This document shows, piece by piece, positions 1 to 7,814 of a DNA stretch of 64,000 nt. Each line of letters opens with the position of its first letter. Positions within the stretch are counted from its first letter, which is position 1. Source of the DNA: Lachnospiraceae bacterium (GTDB lineage: Bacteria; Bacillota_A; Clostridia; Lachnospirales; Lachnospiraceae); NCBI GenBank assembly GCA_017522685.1, contig JAFWYN010000015.1, positions 1 to 64,000 of the forward strand, read 5' to 3'. The notes below the pieces were generated by a model. It saw nothing but the letters and a program-made list of their open reading frames with translations. It made no database searches and was not told the DNA's origin. The position numbers and the translations under genes are program-made.

Positions 1-2
1 AG

Positions 3-824
3 GAAAGCATAGGAGATCTTCAAAAGGCTGGTATCTCTGTGGAAGTATTGTTAGCGGAAGAGGTCTGGGATGGAGAAATGTTTCATTCAGAACCAAGTGA
101 AAATTACCCTACACAGACCCTATATGTGACAGACTATGGCCCAATAGCAAAAGTTTTGTCAGAAGAGGGCAGAGCCGTGCTGGGTTATCGACACCACCAA
201 AATGCAGCAGAGGGTTTTGAGGGCATCAAATACATCCTGGAATCACCCGAAGGAACGCCGGCGGAATATTTTGAGAGGGTATTCAGGCGTTATGCAGGGT
301 TACCCTGGAGCATTCTGGAGACGGAGCGCTGTTATGTTCGGGAAAGTTGTGAAGAGGACGTGGAAGCCTTTTATACCATATACAATGATCCTGAGGTGAC
401 CCGTTATACGGAAGGGCTGTATGAGCATGCTGTCAGTGAACGGGCTTATATCAGGGAGTATATAGAGAAGGTATATGCATATTTTGAGTTTGGTATCTGG
501 ACGGTAGTTTTGAAGGAAAGTGGTGAGATTATCGGGCGAGCGGGGTTAAGTGTCAGAGAAGGTTTCGAGGTACCTGAACTAGGCTATGTATTCGGATTGG
601 CTTGGCAGGGTAAGGGCCTGGCGAAGGAGGTCTGTGAAGAAATCTTAAAGTATGCAAAAGAAGAGTTGGAAATGACGCAGCTACAGGTTTTGATACAGGA
701 AGGGAACGAAACGTCCATAGGTTTGGCAAAACGGTTGGGATTTTGTATGACAGAAAAAATAGATATAGAAGGAAAAGAACATGTTATTCTGATTTTAGAT
801 AATAGAAAAGCTCCGGCACCTTAA
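3..824 (+). CDS. GNAT family N-acetyltransferase with N-terminal extension (5' end cut by window)
   Basis: The frame is open from the first bases, so the true start lies outside the window; a GTG at 39 is only an internal codon. The C-terminal ~160 residues look like a GNAT acetyltransferase: an ETERCYVRE strand opening the fold, a PELGYVFG-x-WQGKGLAKE acetyl-CoA binding segment, and an N-x-TSIGLAKRLGF ending. The N-terminal ~95 residues carry a TLYVTDYGPIAKVL segment and a GYRHHQN segment, a small alpha/beta lobe that I have seen joined to GNAT domains in Lachnospiraceae but whose role I do not know. The acceptor substrate cannot be told. The gene ends in a strong hairpin shared with the convergent neighbour. 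Confidence 0.8.
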   Translation, partial: ESIGDLQKAGISVEVLLAEEVWDGEMFHSEPSENYPTQTLYVTDYGPIAKVLSEEGRAVLGYRHHQNAAEGFEGIKYILESPEGTPAEYFERVFRRYAGLPWSILETERCYVRESCEEDVEAFYTIYNDPEVTRYTEGLYEHAVSERAYIREYIEKVYAYFEFGIWTVVLKESGEIIGRAGLSVREGFEVPELGYVFGLAWQGKGLAKEVCEEILKYAKEELEMTQLQVLIQEGNETSIGLAKRLGFCMTEKIDIEGKEHVILILDNRKAPAP

Positions 825-840
825 AAGTGTGTCGGAGCTT
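808..840. terminator. Bidirectional terminator hairpin between convergent genes
   Basis: AAGCTCCGGCAC at 808-819 pairs with GTGTCGGAGCTT at 829-840 (one G-U pair). The stop codon of the GNAT gene lies in the loop, and the convergent gene ends 9 bases further on. Confidence 0.7.
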
Positions 841-848
841 CGTGCATC

Positions 849-1625
849 TTATTTTGACTCTAATCGGACAGAATTCATCAATGCGTAGAGGCGTTCATAA
901 GAATTGATTTTGATAATGAGAGTGTGGCATGTATTTAAATCATCCGGCAAAAATAAATCTGCATAAACAGGACTTAAGTAATCATTTTCTCTAGGATGGA
1001 TATGATAGAGTGCATGGATATCATCTGTTTCGTATATAAGATGTTGTTCGCCCGAAATACCTATAGTTTTTATGAGACACATCAGGTAATGGGCGATGTT
1101 TTTTTCCAGGTTGAAGAGACTGCAACTGTCTTGTGTCAGAAGCAGACCTGCTTTCATAGTATTGTATCCACTATCAGGCATTCCTATATCTAGAGATTCA
1201 AATCCTTTTACTAAGCGTTTGGTACCAATTTTTGTGGGCAAATCTGTCATTAATTCCCCTATTTGTTCCTCACTTAATAAAGAATAAAAGGATAGGTCGT
1301 TAGGTTCCATAAAAATAATACCTTCGCTCTCATCAGGAGACATATAGGTAATTGCTCTTAATCCGTTATCTTTTTGTTTCCAATCCGCCGGAACGTCAGC
1401 AGTGATGCCATGATAGGTGAGGGTCTGGATTTGCTCCGAAGGAGCATAGGTGACATTAAAATCTGTAAAGTATTCACAAGTTTCGTTAGCTTCTTCGGCG
1501 AAAACTTTATCAGAAAATTCTTTTACTATTTTATATATTTTCACCCGTGGAATCATAGCCCACACTGCTCCGGCTAAGAGCAGAATTACTACAATCACAG
1601 TAATAATAATTTTCTTTTTCTTCAT
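849..1625 (-). CDS. Membrane-anchored protein of unknown function
   Basis: 258 residues. A lysine-rich start followed by one hydrophobic helix (about residues 6-24) points to a signal anchor, with the rest outside the cell. No lipobox cysteine is present and no family was recognised. The body is mixed alpha/beta with a late segment of alternating hydrophobics (IIKINSYERLYALMNSV). A strong GAGGAGG ribosome site precedes the ATG at 1625. It follows hflC on the same strand after 56 bases holding a small GC-rich hairpin, so it may be read with hflKC, but a functional tie is only an inference. Confidence 0.6.
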   Translation of the reverse strand: MKKKKIIITVIVVILLLAGAVWAMIPRVKIYKIVKEFSDKVFAEEANETCEYFTDFNVTYAPSEQIQTLTYHGITADVPADWKQKDNGLRAITYMSPDESEGIIFMEPNDLSFYSLLSEEQIGELMTDLPTKIGTKRLVKGFESLDIGMPDSGYNTMKAGLLLTQDSCSLFNLEKNIAHYLMCLIKTIGISGEQHLIYETDDIHALYHIHPRENDYLSPVYADLFLPDDLNTCHTLIIKINSYERLYALMNSVRLESK

Positions 1626-1641
1626 AGCCCCTCCTCAATTA

Positions 1642-1656
1642 GCGGACGGTGTCCGC
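1642..1656. repeat. Small GC-rich hairpin downstream of hflC
   Basis: GCGGAC and GTCCGC surround a 3-base loop. No T-run follows on either strand, so it is not a standard terminator; it may protect the hflC transcript end or slow transcription. Confidence 0.4.
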
Positions 1657-1681
1657 GTGACTATTTAAAAAACTGCAATGC

Positions 1682-2551
1682 TTACTTCCCATAAAATACC
1701 TGGGCAATGGGGGAATCCGGTGTCAGGAAGACAGTCTTGTTGTCTCCTGCCATGGAAACCTTCAGGGCGTCCAGACTTCTTACAAAGGTGTAGAACTCGG
1801 TCTTGGATTCGTCTGCATAAGCCTCGGAAAGGATGCGCATGTACTCTGCTTCGCCCTCAGCCACAAGGATTTCGGCATCCTTCTGTGCCTCAGAAAGAAT
1901 CACGGTAATCTCCATATCGGTGGAGTTACGAATCTTCTGAGCCTCGGAATTACCCTCTGCGGTGTAGGTAGCAGCGATATTATCACGCTCGGAAATCATA
2001 CGTGCATATACTGCATCCTTATTGTCGCTGGGCAAATCCAGCTGCTTGGTTTCAAAAGAAAGTAAGGTGATACCGTACTGGGAAAGGGTATCGCCGATAT
2101 TGTCGATGATCGCCTGGGACAGTTCTCCGTCTCTGCCGGAAATCACATCATCCTGAGTGATACTACTAATCACGTTCTTGGTAGAGTTGTATACGATAGT
2201 ATCCAGACGGTTTTCTGCATTGGTCAGGGAAGAGTTCAAAGTCTGAGCAAATTTCAGCGGGTCGGAAATCTTCCATAATATATAGCTGTCGCAAATCATG
2301 GTCTTTTTGTCACTTGTGATGACATCAGAAGCGTTCATGTCATAAAGCATGGTAGCCTTGGGCAGCTTATCTGCGCTTTGGATAAAAGGTATCTTAAAGT
2401 TGATGCCTGCTTCGGTGATGACATGGTCTACTTTACCAAACTGACGAATCAGGGCATATTCATTTTCATATGTAACAACGATGCTGGATGCGCCTACAAT
2501 CAGGACTACAAACAGCAAAACGATGATAGCTATTCTTCGAAATGTTTTCAT
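1682..2551 (-). CDS. hflC: HflC-like SPFH-domain membrane protein
   Basis: 289 residues. An N-terminal membrane helix (about residues 5-25) precedes an SPFH/band-7 domain (EYALIRQFGKV, then INFKIPFIQ) and a long C-terminal helix rich in E, A and K. HflC and HflK form a ring around the FtsH protease in proteobacteria and modulate membrane protein turnover. The start at 2551 was chosen because GGAG lies six bases upstream; the in-frame start at 2626 would overlap hflK by 38 bases and lacks a ribosome site. No ftsH is in the window, so the partner here is unproven. It is co-transcribed with hflK upstream. Confidence 0.85.
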   Translation of the reverse strand: MKTFRRIAIIVLLFVVLIVGASSIVVTYENEYALIRQFGKVDHVITEAGINFKIPFIQSADKLPKATMLYDMNASDVITSDKKTMICDSYILWKISDPLKFAQTLNSSLTNAENRLDTIVYNSTKNVISSITQDDVISGRDGELSQAIIDNIGDTLSQYGITLLSFETKQLDLPSDNKDAVYARMISERDNIAATYTAEGNSEAQKIRNSTDMEITVILSEAQKDAEILVAEGEAEYMRILSEAYADESKTEFYTFVRSLDALKVSMAGDNKTVFLTPDSPIAQVFYGK

Positions 2552-2588
2552 ATTATTCTCCATTCTGCCGTCCGTGGACGGATGTGTA

Positions 2589-3584
2589 TTATTCGGTAGC
2601 GGTGTTGCCGGTGTTAAAATCTGCAAAGGATTCTACCGGGTAGAAGGTCTGCATGTCGGAATCCGGACTTTCGATAATGACCTTTAAGTCGGGAAGGATT
2701 TCCTCCATGGCTTCGTAGAACATACGCTGCTTGGTGATGGTGGGATTCTTCACATATTCCTCATACATAGCGTTGAAACGTGCTACCTGAGCGGTTGCTT
2801 CATTGATTCGCTTGGTCTTTTGTGCTTCGGCTTCCTTGCGGATACCGTCTGCCTGCGCCTTTGCAAGGGGCAGCTGCTCGTTTTTGTACTTGTTTGCATT
2901 GTTTAATGCGGTTTCCTTACCCTGCTTGGCGGTTTCTACTGCCTTGAAGGCTTCCATAACCTGAGCGGTAGGAGGTTCGGAATCCTGGATGGTGATATTT
3001 ACCAACTGGACACCTAAATCCTGCTCGTCTAAGCGGGAAATAATCTCAGCCTTGATGGCTGCCTGGATTTCGTTCTTACCGGTGGTCAGAACATCATCCA
3101 CGGGATAACTGCCGATGATGGAACGGATGCTGCTCTGGCCGATATTCTTCAGGATACCTACCGGGTCGGCGGAGTTGTAAAGCGCCTTTACCGGATCGGA
3201 AAAACGATATTCCACGAAAAAGTCCACATTTACAAAGTTGTAATCGGAGGTGATCATCAGGGATTCGGCTTCGTTGGTAGCATCGGTTTCTAAGCTGTAG
3301 CCGATGGGGAAGCCCTGGATGGTGGTGTTTACCTTTCGTACCTTCTGGATAAAGGGTATCTTAAAGTGCAGACCCGGTTCGGTCACTGCTTTGGCGTTAC
3401 CAAAGGTGGTCAATACGGCCTGCTCCTGTTCGCGAATCTGATAAGCGGAGTTAAATAATAAAATGATGACTACCAGGATGGTAATCACGATGCCGGCCAG
3501 CTTGCCGCTGTTTGCCGGTAACTTTACACCCTCCGGCGGGATGGTTTGAAATCCGTTCATACGGTTTCTTCTTGAGTCGTTCAT
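2589..3584 (-). CDS. hflK: HflK-like SPFH-domain membrane protein
   Basis: 331 residues. About 30 cytoplasmic residues precede a membrane helix (roughly 28-48), then an SPFH domain (EQEQAVLTTFGNAK, GLHFKIPFIQKV) and a charged coiled-coil region (KAVETAKQGKETALNNANKYKN is part of it). It is the larger partner of the HflKC pair and lies directly upstream of hflC, 37 bases apart, as in other genomes. AGAAAGGA precedes the ATG. The C-terminal tail is not the proline-rich tail of E. coli HflK. Expected to oligomerise with HflC in the membrane. Confidence 0.85.
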   Translation of the reverse strand: MNDSRRNRMNGFQTIPPEGVKLPANSGKLAGIVITILVVIILLFNSAYQIREQEQAVLTTFGNAKAVTEPGLHFKIPFIQKVRKVNTTIQGFPIGYSLETDATNEAESLMITSDYNFVNVDFFVEYRFSDPVKALYNSADPVGILKNIGQSSIRSIIGSYPVDDVLTTGKNEIQAAIKAEIISRLDEQDLGVQLVNITIQDSEPPTAQVMEAFKAVETAKQGKETALNNANKYKNEQLPLAKAQADGIRKEAEAQKTKRINEATAQVARFNAMYEEYVKNPTITKQRMFYEAMEEILPDLKVIIESPDSDMQTFYPVESFADFNTGNTATE

Positions 3585-3601
3585 AAAATCTGTCCTTTCT
3601 T

Positions 3602-3630
3602 ACTATAAAAACAAAAAGTTTATAACACAA
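3602..3630 (-). promoter_or_regulatory. Probable promoter of hflKC
   Basis: On the minus strand TTGTGT (3630-3625) and TATAGT (3607-3602) are separated by 17 bases, 18 bases before the hflK start. Confidence 0.4.
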
Positions 3631-3640
3631 ACAGGACTAG

Positions 3641-3762
3641 GTCGGCTCCTCTCCCCCTCATTGGATTCACCGACTGTCGCCCCGATTGGTATGTATACAT
3701 CATAACGTAAAAAGACCGGGGTGACAATGGGAAAATGTGCACGTTCGGGGTGGGTAACGTGC
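3641..3762. other. Structured intergenic segment between hflK and the aminotransferase gene
   Basis: Three stems in a row: GTCGG (3641-3645) with CCGAC (3670-3674); TGTCGCCCCGATT (3675-3687) with GACCGGGGTGACA (3714-3726) allowing G-U pairs; and GCACGTT (3739-3745) with AACGTGC (3756-3762), followed after nine bases by six T. It matches no riboswitch I know. Orientation is unknown; the T-run favours plus-strand transcription. Confidence 0.45.
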
Positions 3763-3858
3763 AGGATGAGCTTTTTTCTTGCAAATACAGCTAAAATGTA
3801 ATACTATTAAATATAATGTGTTTGTAAGTGCCGTGCATGCGGCAGAAAAGGAGAGAAT

Positions 3859-5073
3859 ATGATAGTACAGAAATATAAGGATATGTTGTCCGGCAAATCT
3901 GTGATTCGTCAGTTGTCGGAGTTTGCTACCGCAAGAGGAGCAGAAATCGGTTATGAGAATGTGTTTGACTACAGCTTGGGCAATCCGTCCGTACCCGTAC
4001 CCCAGGAATTTACTGACCGCATGATACATATGCTGGCTACCCAGGCGCCCAGTGTGCTTCATGGCTATAGCCCCAGCTTAGGTATTACTTCCGTAAGAGA
4101 GGCTATCGCAGCTTCCTTAAGCGAAAGATTTGGCCTGCCTTACAAGGCGGAGCATATTTTTATGGCTTCCGGTGCAGCAGGTGCTTTAGCCCATGCGTTC
4201 CGTCTGGTGACAGAGCCCGGTGATGAGATACTAACCTTCGCACCCTTCTTCCCGGAGTACAATCCTTACGTAAATCTGACCGGCGCGGTACTGAAAATCG
4301 TACCCCCCAATACGGCAGATTTTCAGATTAATTTCGAAGCCTTTGAAGCAATGGTGAATGAAAAGACCATGGCGGTTTTGATTAATACACCGAATAACCC
4401 ATCCGGTATCGTATATTCTAAGGAGACCATCGAAAGATTGGCAGATACTTTGCGTAAGAAGTCTGCAGAGTTCGGTCACGATATCTTCATCATCTCCGAT
4501 GAACCCTACCGTGAAATCGTATTTGAAGGAGTGGAAGCACCTTGTGTATCTGCCTTCTATGACAATACTATTATGTGCTATTCCTTCTCCAAGTCATTAT
4601 CACTGCCCGGTGAGCGTATCGGCTATGTGGCGATTAATCCGGCTTGCAAGGAAGCAGCTACCATGGTAAATATGTGCGGCCAGATTTCCAGAGGAATCGG
4701 ACATAACTGTCCTCCTTCCATCATTCAGCTGGCTGTGGCACAGGTGCTGGATAAGACCGCGGATTTAAGCGTTTACGAGAAGAATATGAACTTGATTTAT
4801 GATTGCCTGATGGAGCTTGGTTTTACCTGCGTGAAGCCCGGCGGTACCTTCTACATCTTCCCGAAGGCATTGGAGGAGGATGCCAAGGTGTTCTGTGAAA
4901 AGGCACTGAAGTACGATTTGATACTTGTACCGGCTGACAGCTTCGGTGCACCCGGATATTTCCGTATGGCATACTGTATCGACACTGAGAAGGTGGTTCG
5001 TTCACTGGATGCACTGCGTAAGTTCGTAGAGACAGAATATCCGGATCAGGTAAAGAAGACAGAGGAGAAGTAA
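3859..5073 (+). CDS. PLP-dependent class I/II aminotransferase
   Basis: 404 residues, the usual length for fold-type I aminotransferases of the aspartate aminotransferase family. Seen: NTPNNPSG near residue 177, SDEPY with Asp214 contacting the PLP ring nitrogen, and SFSKSLSLPGERIGY with Lys245 as the Schiff-base lysine. It should move amino groups between an amino acid and a 2-oxo acid in the cytosol; the substrate cannot be set from sequence. Many clostridial genomes carry this class as a generic pyridoxal phosphate-dependent aminotransferase. GGAGAGA precedes the ATG, and a short TGCCG/CGGCA hairpin lies just before it. The gene stands alone between two structured spacers. Confidence 0.9.
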   Translation: MIVQKYKDMLSGKSVIRQLSEFATARGAEIGYENVFDYSLGNPSVPVPQEFTDRMIHMLATQAPSVLHGYSPSLGITSVREAIAASLSERFGLPYKAEHIFMASGAAGALAHAFRLVTEPGDEILTFAPFFPEYNPYVNLTGAVLKIVPPNTADFQINFEAFEAMVNEKTMAVLINTPNNPSGIVYSKETIERLADTLRKKSAEFGHDIFIISDEPYREIVFEGVEAPCVSAFYDNTIMCYSFSKSLSLPGERIGYVAINPACKEAATMVNMCGQISRGIGHNCPPSIIQLAVAQVLDKTADLSVYEKNMNLIYDCLMELGFTCVKPGGTFYIFPKALEEDAKVFCEKALKYDLILVPADSFGAPGYFRMAYCIDTEKVVRSLDALRKFVETEYPDQVKKTEEK

Positions 5074-5103
5074 TAAAGCGATATGTTGATGATATACCCT
5101 GAT

Positions 5104-5316
5104 GGGACAGTGTTTGGCTGATAGCCTGAGACCGGTGCCATATCGTACCACATAATGCACCGTATAAAAGAACGGATGACGAGATTTGTGTGACAGTGAC
5201 GGACGGATACGTCCGAACAATGACACACAAATGGAGGAGGACGTTTTTTATCCGGTGTGTGAGTGGTATGATATGGTATCGGTCGAAGGAAGAATAGAAT
5301 AACCACTGTCACGGGA
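5104..5316. repeat. Long imperfect inverted repeat / structured RNA candidate
   Basis: Almost the whole spacer between the aminotransferase and patatin genes folds on itself. GACAGTG (5106-5112) pairs with CACTGTC (5304-5310). The stretch 5130-5152, beginning GACCGGTGCCATATCG, pairs with 5263-5284, ending GATATGGTATCGGTC. ATTTGTGTGACAGTG (5184-5198) pairs with the stretch ending ACACACAAAT (5222-5231), with a GGACG/CGTCC tip. A small GGCT/AGCC hairpin (5116-5126) sits in the internal bubble. Mismatches are mostly G-U pairs, as expected if the RNA is what matters. Class unknown. Confidence 0.6.
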
Positions 5317-5341
5317 CGGGTACTTGAGGGGAGGAAATTTA

Positions 5342-6193
5342 ATGTACCAGGCAGGATTAGTATTGGAAGGCGGCGGTATGAAAGGTGCTTACACCGCAGG
5401 TGTGCTGGATTTCTTTTTGGAGAAGGAGATAGAGTTTTCCAGTGTGTACGGCGTGTCCGCAGGAGCAGTTCATATGTGCAGCTACTTATCCAAACAAAAA
5501 GGACGAAGCATTCGTATTTCCACAAAATACGGTGCGGACCCCAGATATTGCAGTTTGGCAAGTCTGCTTTTGACGGGGGATTTATTTAATGTAAAAACTT
5601 GTTATGACACGGTGCCCAATAAATGGGAGCCCTTTGACCACAAGACCTACGAGAGCTATCAGGGTAAGGCTTACGCGGTGGTTACCAATATTGAGACCGG
5701 CAAAGCAGAGTATCTGAGGGTAAAGGAATGCCACGAAGGCTTGCAAAAGGTTAGAGCTTCTGCATCTCTGCCCTTGGTGTCCAGAAATGTGCCCATAGGT
5801 GATAGCCTGTATCTGGATGGTGGTATGTCCGATGCGATTCCTATCGCAAAATCGGTTATGGACGGCAATGCCAAGAACGTGGTGGTGCTGACCAAGGAGG
5901 TTGGCTATGTGCGAAAACCCACTTCTAAACCGGGACTTCTGAAGCTGCGATATGGAAAAAAGTATCCCAAGGTAGTGGAACTTATGCAGAATCGTCATAT
6001 TGTTTATAACGAAACCTTGGAATATCTGAAACGACTGGAAGAAAGCGGCAAGGCATTCATCATCCGCCCCAAGAAAGCAAGTGATGTGGGACGTTTGGAG
6101 AAGGATGCGAAGAAGCTTCAGGCACTTTATGAGGAAGGCTATGAGGATGCAAAGGCCTGCCATGAGGATTTAATCAAGTTTTTAATGAGTTAA
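5342..6193 (+). CDS. Patatin-like phospholipase (RssA/YjjU type)
   Basis: 283 residues. The oxyanion loop GGGMKG (10-15), nucleophile elbow GVSAG with Ser39, and DGG with Asp159 form the Ser-Asp dyad of patatin-type lipid acyl hydrolases. The length and C-terminal helical tail fit the bacterial YjjU-like group, whose natural lipid substrate is usually unknown. No signal peptide or membrane helix is visible, so a cytosolic or peripheral location is likely. GAGGGGAGG precedes the ATG at 5342; an earlier in-frame TTG at 5324 overlaps this site and is rejected. uppP follows 17 bases after the stop and is probably read on the same transcript, which places it next to a lipid-carrier enzyme. Confidence 0.87.
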   Translation: MYQAGLVLEGGGMKGAYTAGVLDFFLEKEIEFSSVYGVSAGAVHMCSYLSKQKGRSIRISTKYGADPRYCSLASLLLTGDLFNVKTCYDTVPNKWEPFDHKTYESYQGKAYAVVTNIETGKAEYLRVKECHEGLQKVRASASLPLVSRNVPIGDSLYLDGGMSDAIPIAKSVMDGNAKNVVVLTKEVGYVRKPTSKPGLLKLRYGKKYPKVVELMQNRHIVYNETLEYLKRLEESGKAFIIRPKKASDVGRLEKDAKKLQALYEEGYEDAKACHEDLIKFLMS

Positions 6194-6210
6194 AGAAATG
6201 AGGAAATAAT

Positions 6211-7062
6211 ATGTTAGAAATTATAAAAGCAATCATCTACGGTATCGTAGAGGGTATCACGGAATGGTTGCCCGTAAGCAGTACCGGACATCTGATTCTG
6301 GTGAAGCAGCTGATTCCCTTCAAGGAGACCAGAGAAGGCTTTTTTGATATGTTTGAAGTGGTGATTCAGCTGGGAGCTATCCTGGCAGTAGTGGTACTGT
6401 TCTGGAGTCAGCTTTGGCCCTTTGTATGTTCCAAAGAGAAACGTCAGGGCAAGACAGGGCTTCTGTCCTATGTGAATATGGATATCATGACCATGTGGTT
6501 TAAGATATTGGTATCCTGTGTACCGGCAGCGGTTATCGGTATTTTGTTTGATGAGGTATTTGAAGAGCTTTTCTACAATCCGGTGTGTATCGCCATCGCG
6601 TTAATCGTATTTGGTGTGGCATTTATCGTGATTGAGAACTGGAACAAGGGCAGAAATCCCAAGGTAAATTCCGTGGCAGAGATTACTTACCAGACCGCGG
6701 CTTTAATCGGTGTATTCCAGGTGCTGGCGGCAGTATTCCCGGGAACTTCCCGTTCCGGTGCAACCATCGTCGGTGCACTGCTTATCGGTGTATCCAGAAA
6801 GGTGGCTTCCGAGTATACCTTCTTCCTGGCCATTCCGGTTATGTTCGGTGCCAGCTTACTGAAGTTAGTGAAGTTCGGCTTTGACTTTACGGGTATGGAG
6901 ATGGCCTGCTTGTTAGTGGGTAGTGTGGTAGCCTTTGTGGTATCCGTCTTCATCCTTCGCTTCTTATTAAGCTACATTAAGAAGCATGACTTTAAAGTAT
7001 TCGGCTGGTATCGTATCGTGCTGGGTATTGTGGTACTGGTAGCGTTTGGATTTTTTTTATAA
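6211..7062 (+). CDS. uppP: Undecaprenyl-diphosphate phosphatase
   Basis: 283 residues with about eight hydrophobic helices. UppP (BacA) dephosphorylates undecaprenyl diphosphate to recycle the lipid carrier for peptidoglycan and other wall polymers, and overproduction gives bacitracin resistance. Both family signatures are present: EGITEWLPVSSTGHL (about 14-28) and PGTSRSG (177-183), which hold the catalytic Glu, Ser and Arg residues. The gene follows the patatin gene closely and ends before a hairpin at 7083. Confidence 0.95.
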   Translation: MLEIIKAIIYGIVEGITEWLPVSSTGHLILVKQLIPFKETREGFFDMFEVVIQLGAILAVVVLFWSQLWPFVCSKEKRQGKTGLLSYVNMDIMTMWFKILVSCVPAAVIGILFDEVFEELFYNPVCIAIALIVFGVAFIVIENWNKGRNPKVNSVAEITYQTAALIGVFQVLAAVFPGTSRSGATIVGALLIGVSRKVASEYTFFLAIPVMFGASLLKLVKFGFDFTGMEMACLLVGSVVAFVVSVFILRFLLSYIKKHDFKVFGWYRIVLGIVVLVAFGFFL

Positions 7063-7082
7063 ATATAATAGGAAAAAAGATA

Positions 7083-7117
7083 AGCGCCATGGGCAATGCC
7101 TGTGGCGCTGTTATTGT
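7083..7117 (+). terminator. Terminator of uppP
   Basis: AGCGCCA (7083-7089) pairs with TGGCGCT (7103-7109), with an inner GGGCAATGCC, followed by a T-rich stretch. Confidence 0.65.
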
Positions 7118-7129
7118 TTTAGAGAGGAT

Positions 7130-7537
7130 TTAGATACCCATGCCTGCGTCAAAGACAGCTTCTACTGAGAACAATCCCATAATGCACAGGATTAACATAA
7201 TGCTAAAAAGAATCGTTTCTGCTTTCGGATAGTTTTCTTTCTCTAAATGATATATGTAGGCACCGCTCAATAATGCGGAAACGATATAGGGTAAAAAGAA
7301 GCATCTTGCGAGAATAATCAGCATCGTGGCACCTAAAAAATCATGGGACCATACCCATTGCAGAGGGTCATGCCTAATAATCCGCGTAAAGGTTAAATAG
7401 ATACAAGGATATAACGGAATCAGGTGCAAAAAGTATAATAGCCCCCAAAACCATGCACGTGCCCGGGGATATTTTTTTCCAAGAATAAATAATACAGTAA
7501 GAATGATGAATGGGATAATTAAAATAATGAGTAACAT
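7130..7537 (-). CDS. Small integral membrane protein of unknown function
   Basis: 135 residues with four predicted hydrophobic helices separated by short charged loops (KKYPRARAW, RIIRHDPLQW, LEKENYPKAE). No family was recognised. The start at 7537 has AAGGAGG a few bases upstream; the longer form starting at 7558 has its start upstream of that site and is rejected. It converges on uppP and has no same-strand neighbour, so it appears to be a single-gene unit. Confidence 0.6.
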   Translation of the reverse strand: MLLIILIIPFIILTVLFILGKKYPRARAWFWGLLYFLHLIPLYPCIYLTFTRIIRHDPLQWVWSHDFLGATMLIILARCFFLPYIVSALLSGAYIYHLEKENYPKAETILFSIMLILCIMGLFSVEAVFDAGMGI

Positions 7538-7814
7538 AGGACACCTCCTTCTAAACACTTGCTATATATTATAATACATCATTACAGCAAAAAAGTTGCA
7601 TTTTAAGGAAATCCTTAGTAATTTTTAGAAAATCCTAATATTTTAAACCATCCATTGACTCCCCAACATCCGAATGCTAAAATCAATTCATACCAAGCTC
7701 CTTTCTGTGAGCTTACAAAGAACTGTGCAGTACTCTTGTTATACTGCATCTTACAACATATCTTGGCAGTCTCGCCGGGTATACCTACATTTACTACAAC
7801 TTAAGGAGGATTTC

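Noticed and set aside
3641..3762. Known riboswitch
   Set aside because: No match by eye to SAM, TPP, cobalamin, FMN, lysine, glycine, purine, preQ1, c-di-GMP or guanidine consensus.
5104..5316. 6S RNA
   Set aside because: Length and central bubble are suggestive, but there is no promoter or terminator and it leads straight into a ribosome site.
5046..5561. 171-residue open frame on the minus strand over the spacer and patatin start
   Set aside because: It crosses the folded spacer and the start of a well-supported patatin gene, has Arg/Ser/His-rich shadow composition and no ribosome site.
7674..7814. N-terminal extension of the ORF6N protein from an upstream ATG
   Set aside because: No ribosome site, and an AAGGAGG site sits directly before the ATG at 7815; the extra residues look like translated spacer with a small TGCAGTA/TACTGCA hairpin.
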